A stretch of 64,000 bases of DNA from Winogradskyella eckloniae (GTDB taxonomy: Bacteria; Bacteroidota; Bacteroidia; Flavobacteriales; Flavobacteriaceae). Numbering within the stretch: position 1 is the first letter of the stretch; every line of letters starts with the position of its first letter. Positions 61,335 through 64,000 of this stretch are shown here, one piece after another. The notes under the pieces are model-generated. The model did not search any database. It saw nothing but the letters and a program-made list of their open reading frames with translations, and was not told where the DNA came from. The DNA lies in the NCBI RefSeq assembly GCF_013249045.1, contig NZ_JABRWP010000004.1, forward strand, positions 310,001 to 374,000, written 5' to 3'. The translations under genes and the position numbers were made by a program.

Positions 61335-62198
61335 TTAAAGATTCTTTACGTGATAATCTACCAATCCTTCAATTGGTCGTCTTACAAAGTTGCCCACTTT
61401 AAAACCAAATTCTTTTGCCACTTGCTTTATTTCTTCTTGACCAAAATAGGCAATAGAGCCTGCAAAATGTACAGGAATCCCTTTGTCTAATTCTTCCTTA
61501 TATTGAAGTATCATGTTTTCTGCAAATAATCGAATTCCATTTGTAATGACATTACTTACATATTCTGAATCTTTATTAATAAACATAAACTCAGCATGAT
61601 CTGCTAAATAAGCACTAGGATTTGTTTGCTTGTATAAATTATATTTTATAAAATCTGCATCTAAATTATGTTTGTGCGCAAATGCTACGCTTATGGTATC
61701 TGGCATTTTTTTAAAATAATAATCTCTTATTAATTGTTTACCAAAATAATTTCCACTAGCATCATCCATTAAAATGAATCCTAAGCTCGATACGCGTTGA
61801 TGCAAATCTCTACCGTCATAATAACTACAATTAGATCCTGTTCCTAAAATACAAACTACAGCTGCTTCATCATTTTTATTAATACAAGCACGTACGGCTG
61901 CATAGGTATCTTCTCTTACTTCTACGATTGCATTTTTAAAATAAAATTCTAAAATAGATTTTAGTAAAAGTGTTGGCTTATCTGTACCACAACCAGCGCC
62001 ATAAAAATAAATATGAGTTATATCATCTGCAATTGCCATCAACTCTTTACTCTTACGAATAATTTTGTTAAGCTTTTTTTCTGCAACAATAGCAGGATTT
62101 AAACCTTTGGTTCTTATTTTATCAACGGCTTGATTGCCGTTGTCATCAATTGCAATCCAATCGCATTTTGTAGAACCACCATCTGTAATTAAAATCAT
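61335..62198 (-). CDS. BadF/BadG-type ATPase, probable N-acetylglucosamine kinase
   Basis: 287 residues of the ASKHA fold. MILITDGGSTKCDWIAID is the phosphate 1 motif, CILGTGSNCSYYDG the phosphate 2 motif, and GFILMDDASGNYFGKQLI the connecting block typical of GlcNAc-kinase-like BadF proteins; PVHFAGSIAYFGQEEI is the adenosine loop. It probably phosphorylates an amino sugar, which suits the adjacent glycolytic genes, but GlcNAc against another sugar cannot be decided. Confidence 0.88.
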   Translation of the reverse strand: MILITDGGSTKCDWIAIDDNGNQAVDKIRTKGLNPAIVAEKKLNKIIRKSKELMAIADDITHIYFYGAGCGTDKPTLLLKSILEFYFKNAIVEVREDTYAAVRACINKNDEAAVVCILGTGSNCSYYDGRDLHQRVSSLGFILMDDASGNYFGKQLIRDYYFKKMPDTISVAFAHKHNLDADFIKYNLYKQTNPSAYLADHAEFMFINKDSEYVSNVITNGIRLFAENMILQYKEELDKGIPVHFAGSIAYFGQEEIKQVAKEFGFKVGNFVRRPIEGLVDYHVKNL

Positions 62199-62218
62199 GA
62201 TAAGGTGAATAAATAAAA

Positions 62219-62255
62219 ATTCCGTAGCCTATGACAATACATAATCCTACGGAAT
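62219..62255 (-). terminator. Terminator after gapA
   Basis: ATTCCGTAG and CTACGGAAT arms with a 19-base interval, followed on the minus strand by five T residues, 22 bases after the gapA stop. Confidence 0.75.
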
Positions 62256-62276
62256 CTTAAGAATTAATAATATGTC

Positions 62277-63293
<1,017 letters not shown>

Positions 63294-63309
63294 TTAATTT
63301 TTGTTCGTA

Positions 63310-64000
63310 TTAAATTGTCATTATATCAGAAACTCTTAAAAGTTCCATATTAATTTTTGATTTTCCTTTTACGGCTTGGTCAAACGGTGTTAAATCCATA
63401 ACGTCGTTTTTTATACCAACCATATAATTGCTTTTTCCTGTTATTAAACTTTCAACCGCTTTTACACCCATTCTACTCGCCAAAACACGATCAAAACACG
63501 ATGGTGATCCACCACGTTGCATATGACCTAGTACAGAAACTCTAACATCGTATCCTTCCATATTTTGGTCAACGTAATCTTTAAGTTCAAAAACACTTTT
63601 ACCTATTTTATCACCTTCGGCTACGACAACGATGCTAGAAGACTTACCCGATTTTTTACTTCGTCGTAATGATTCTACTAACCTATCTAAACCTAAGTCT
63701 TCTTCTGGAATTAAAATTTCTTCAGCACCACCAGCAATACCTACGTTAAGTGCAATATGCCCAACGTCTCTTCCCATCACTTCTATAAAGAATAATCGGT
63801 TGTGTGAACTTGCGGTATCTCTAATTTTATCGATGGCATCTACAACTGTATTTAACGCTGTATCATACCCAAGTGTATGTGATGTACCTACAATATCATT
63901 ATCAATTGTTCCTGGTATTCCCATCACAGGGAAATTGAATTCTTGATTAAATATCATTGCACCTGTAAAACTTCCGTCACCACCAATAACAACAAACGCA
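63310..64000 (-). CDS. pfkA: ATP-dependent 6-phosphofructokinase, C-terminal part (runs off the window)
   Basis: The frame stays open to the window edge; the ATG at 63957 is internal, because the preceding codons still encode AFVVIGGDGSFTGA, the GGDGS ATP-binding motif of PfkA. FPVMGIPGTIDNDIVGTSHT carries the catalytic Asp region, EVMGRDVGHIALN and LGHMQRGGSPSCFDR follow. About 230 residues are visible and the first about 100 are missing. It phosphorylates fructose 6-phosphate and is the first gene in the operon with gapA. Confidence 0.95.
   Translation of the reverse strand, partial: AFVVIGGDGSFTGAMIFNQEFNFPVMGIPGTIDNDIVGTSHTLGYDTALNTVVDAIDKIRDTASSHNRLFFIEVMGRDVGHIALNVGIAGGAEEILIPEEDLGLDRLVESLRRSKKSGKSSSIVVVAEGDKIGKSVFELKDYVDQNMEGYDVRVSVLGHMQRGGSPSCFDRVLASRMGVKAVESLITGKSNYMVGIKNDVMDLTPFDQAVKGKSKINMELLRVSDIMTI

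Overview
This window is chromosomal DNA of a marine-type member of the Flavobacteriaceae (phylum Bacteroidota). The evidence is low G+C content, a protein with a type IX secretion sorting tail, flavobacterial families (DUF5916, DUF6146, the CAL67264 membrane protein next to ettA, DUF3307 with SatD), TonB receptors with a carboxypeptidase-like N-terminal domain, and Bacteroidota -7 promoter boxes of the form TAnnTTTG instead of standard -10/-35 pairs. Most of it is ordinary core genome. I found no rRNA, tRNA, CRISPR array, prophage or insertion sequence.

Layout. 0-6 kb: the start of an SRPBCC protein, ychF, an orphan lipoprotein, small conserved proteins, the SatD/DUF3307 pair and a truncated gene copy. 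6-11.5 kb: a ThuA-like lipoprotein, then a divergent promoter between a two-cluster ferredoxin and a LuxC-type acyl-CoA reductase, followed by serC and serA (serine synthesis) and a DUF937 protein. 11.6-16 kb: small envelope proteins and a metal-uptake-like operon (His-rich anchor, TonB receptor, acidic/His-rich lipoprotein). 16-28 kb: a DUF5916 outer-membrane protein, a LolD-like ATPase, an esterase, an M17 aminopeptidase, an ATP-grasp enzyme, an RDD/Coa1-like fusion, a metallo-beta-lactamase-fold hydrolase and an AraC regulator.

28-30.5 kb is a small accessory island of three minus-strand orphan genes. Two of them end in a related imperfect repeat, also found after the orphan lipoprotein at 1.8 kb, so they look like separately acquired cassettes. 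30.6-36 kb is a five-gene amide-ligase-type cluster: esterase, ATP-grasp with a histone-H1-like tail and a helix-hairpin-helix domain, GCS2-type carboxylate-amine ligase, class I amidotransferase-like protein and an ATP-grasp-like protein. It looks like a pathway that joins amino acids to an unknown product. 36-43 kb: fumC, a T9SS FG-GAP protein, and hutI and hutG (histidine degradation) split by an opposite-strand coiled-coil gene.

43-54 kb is a long minus-strand operon of mostly unknown proteins: a long coiled-coil protein, an unknown soluble protein, an AAA+ ATPase, a polytopic membrane protein, a NUDIX hydrolase, a DUF6638-like protein and two more membrane proteins. It is interrupted by a frameshifted four-helix-bundle gene and by CAGT/ACTG repeats in its spacers. 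With the 30-36 kb cluster it is the best candidate here for an undescribed system. 54-64 kb: ettA, a DoxX/flavin-reductase/MarR/pirin stress operon with a palindromic operator candidate, a biotin-dependent carboxylase beta subunit, and a sugar-phosphate block (pfkA, gapA, a BadF-type sugar kinase, mgsA).
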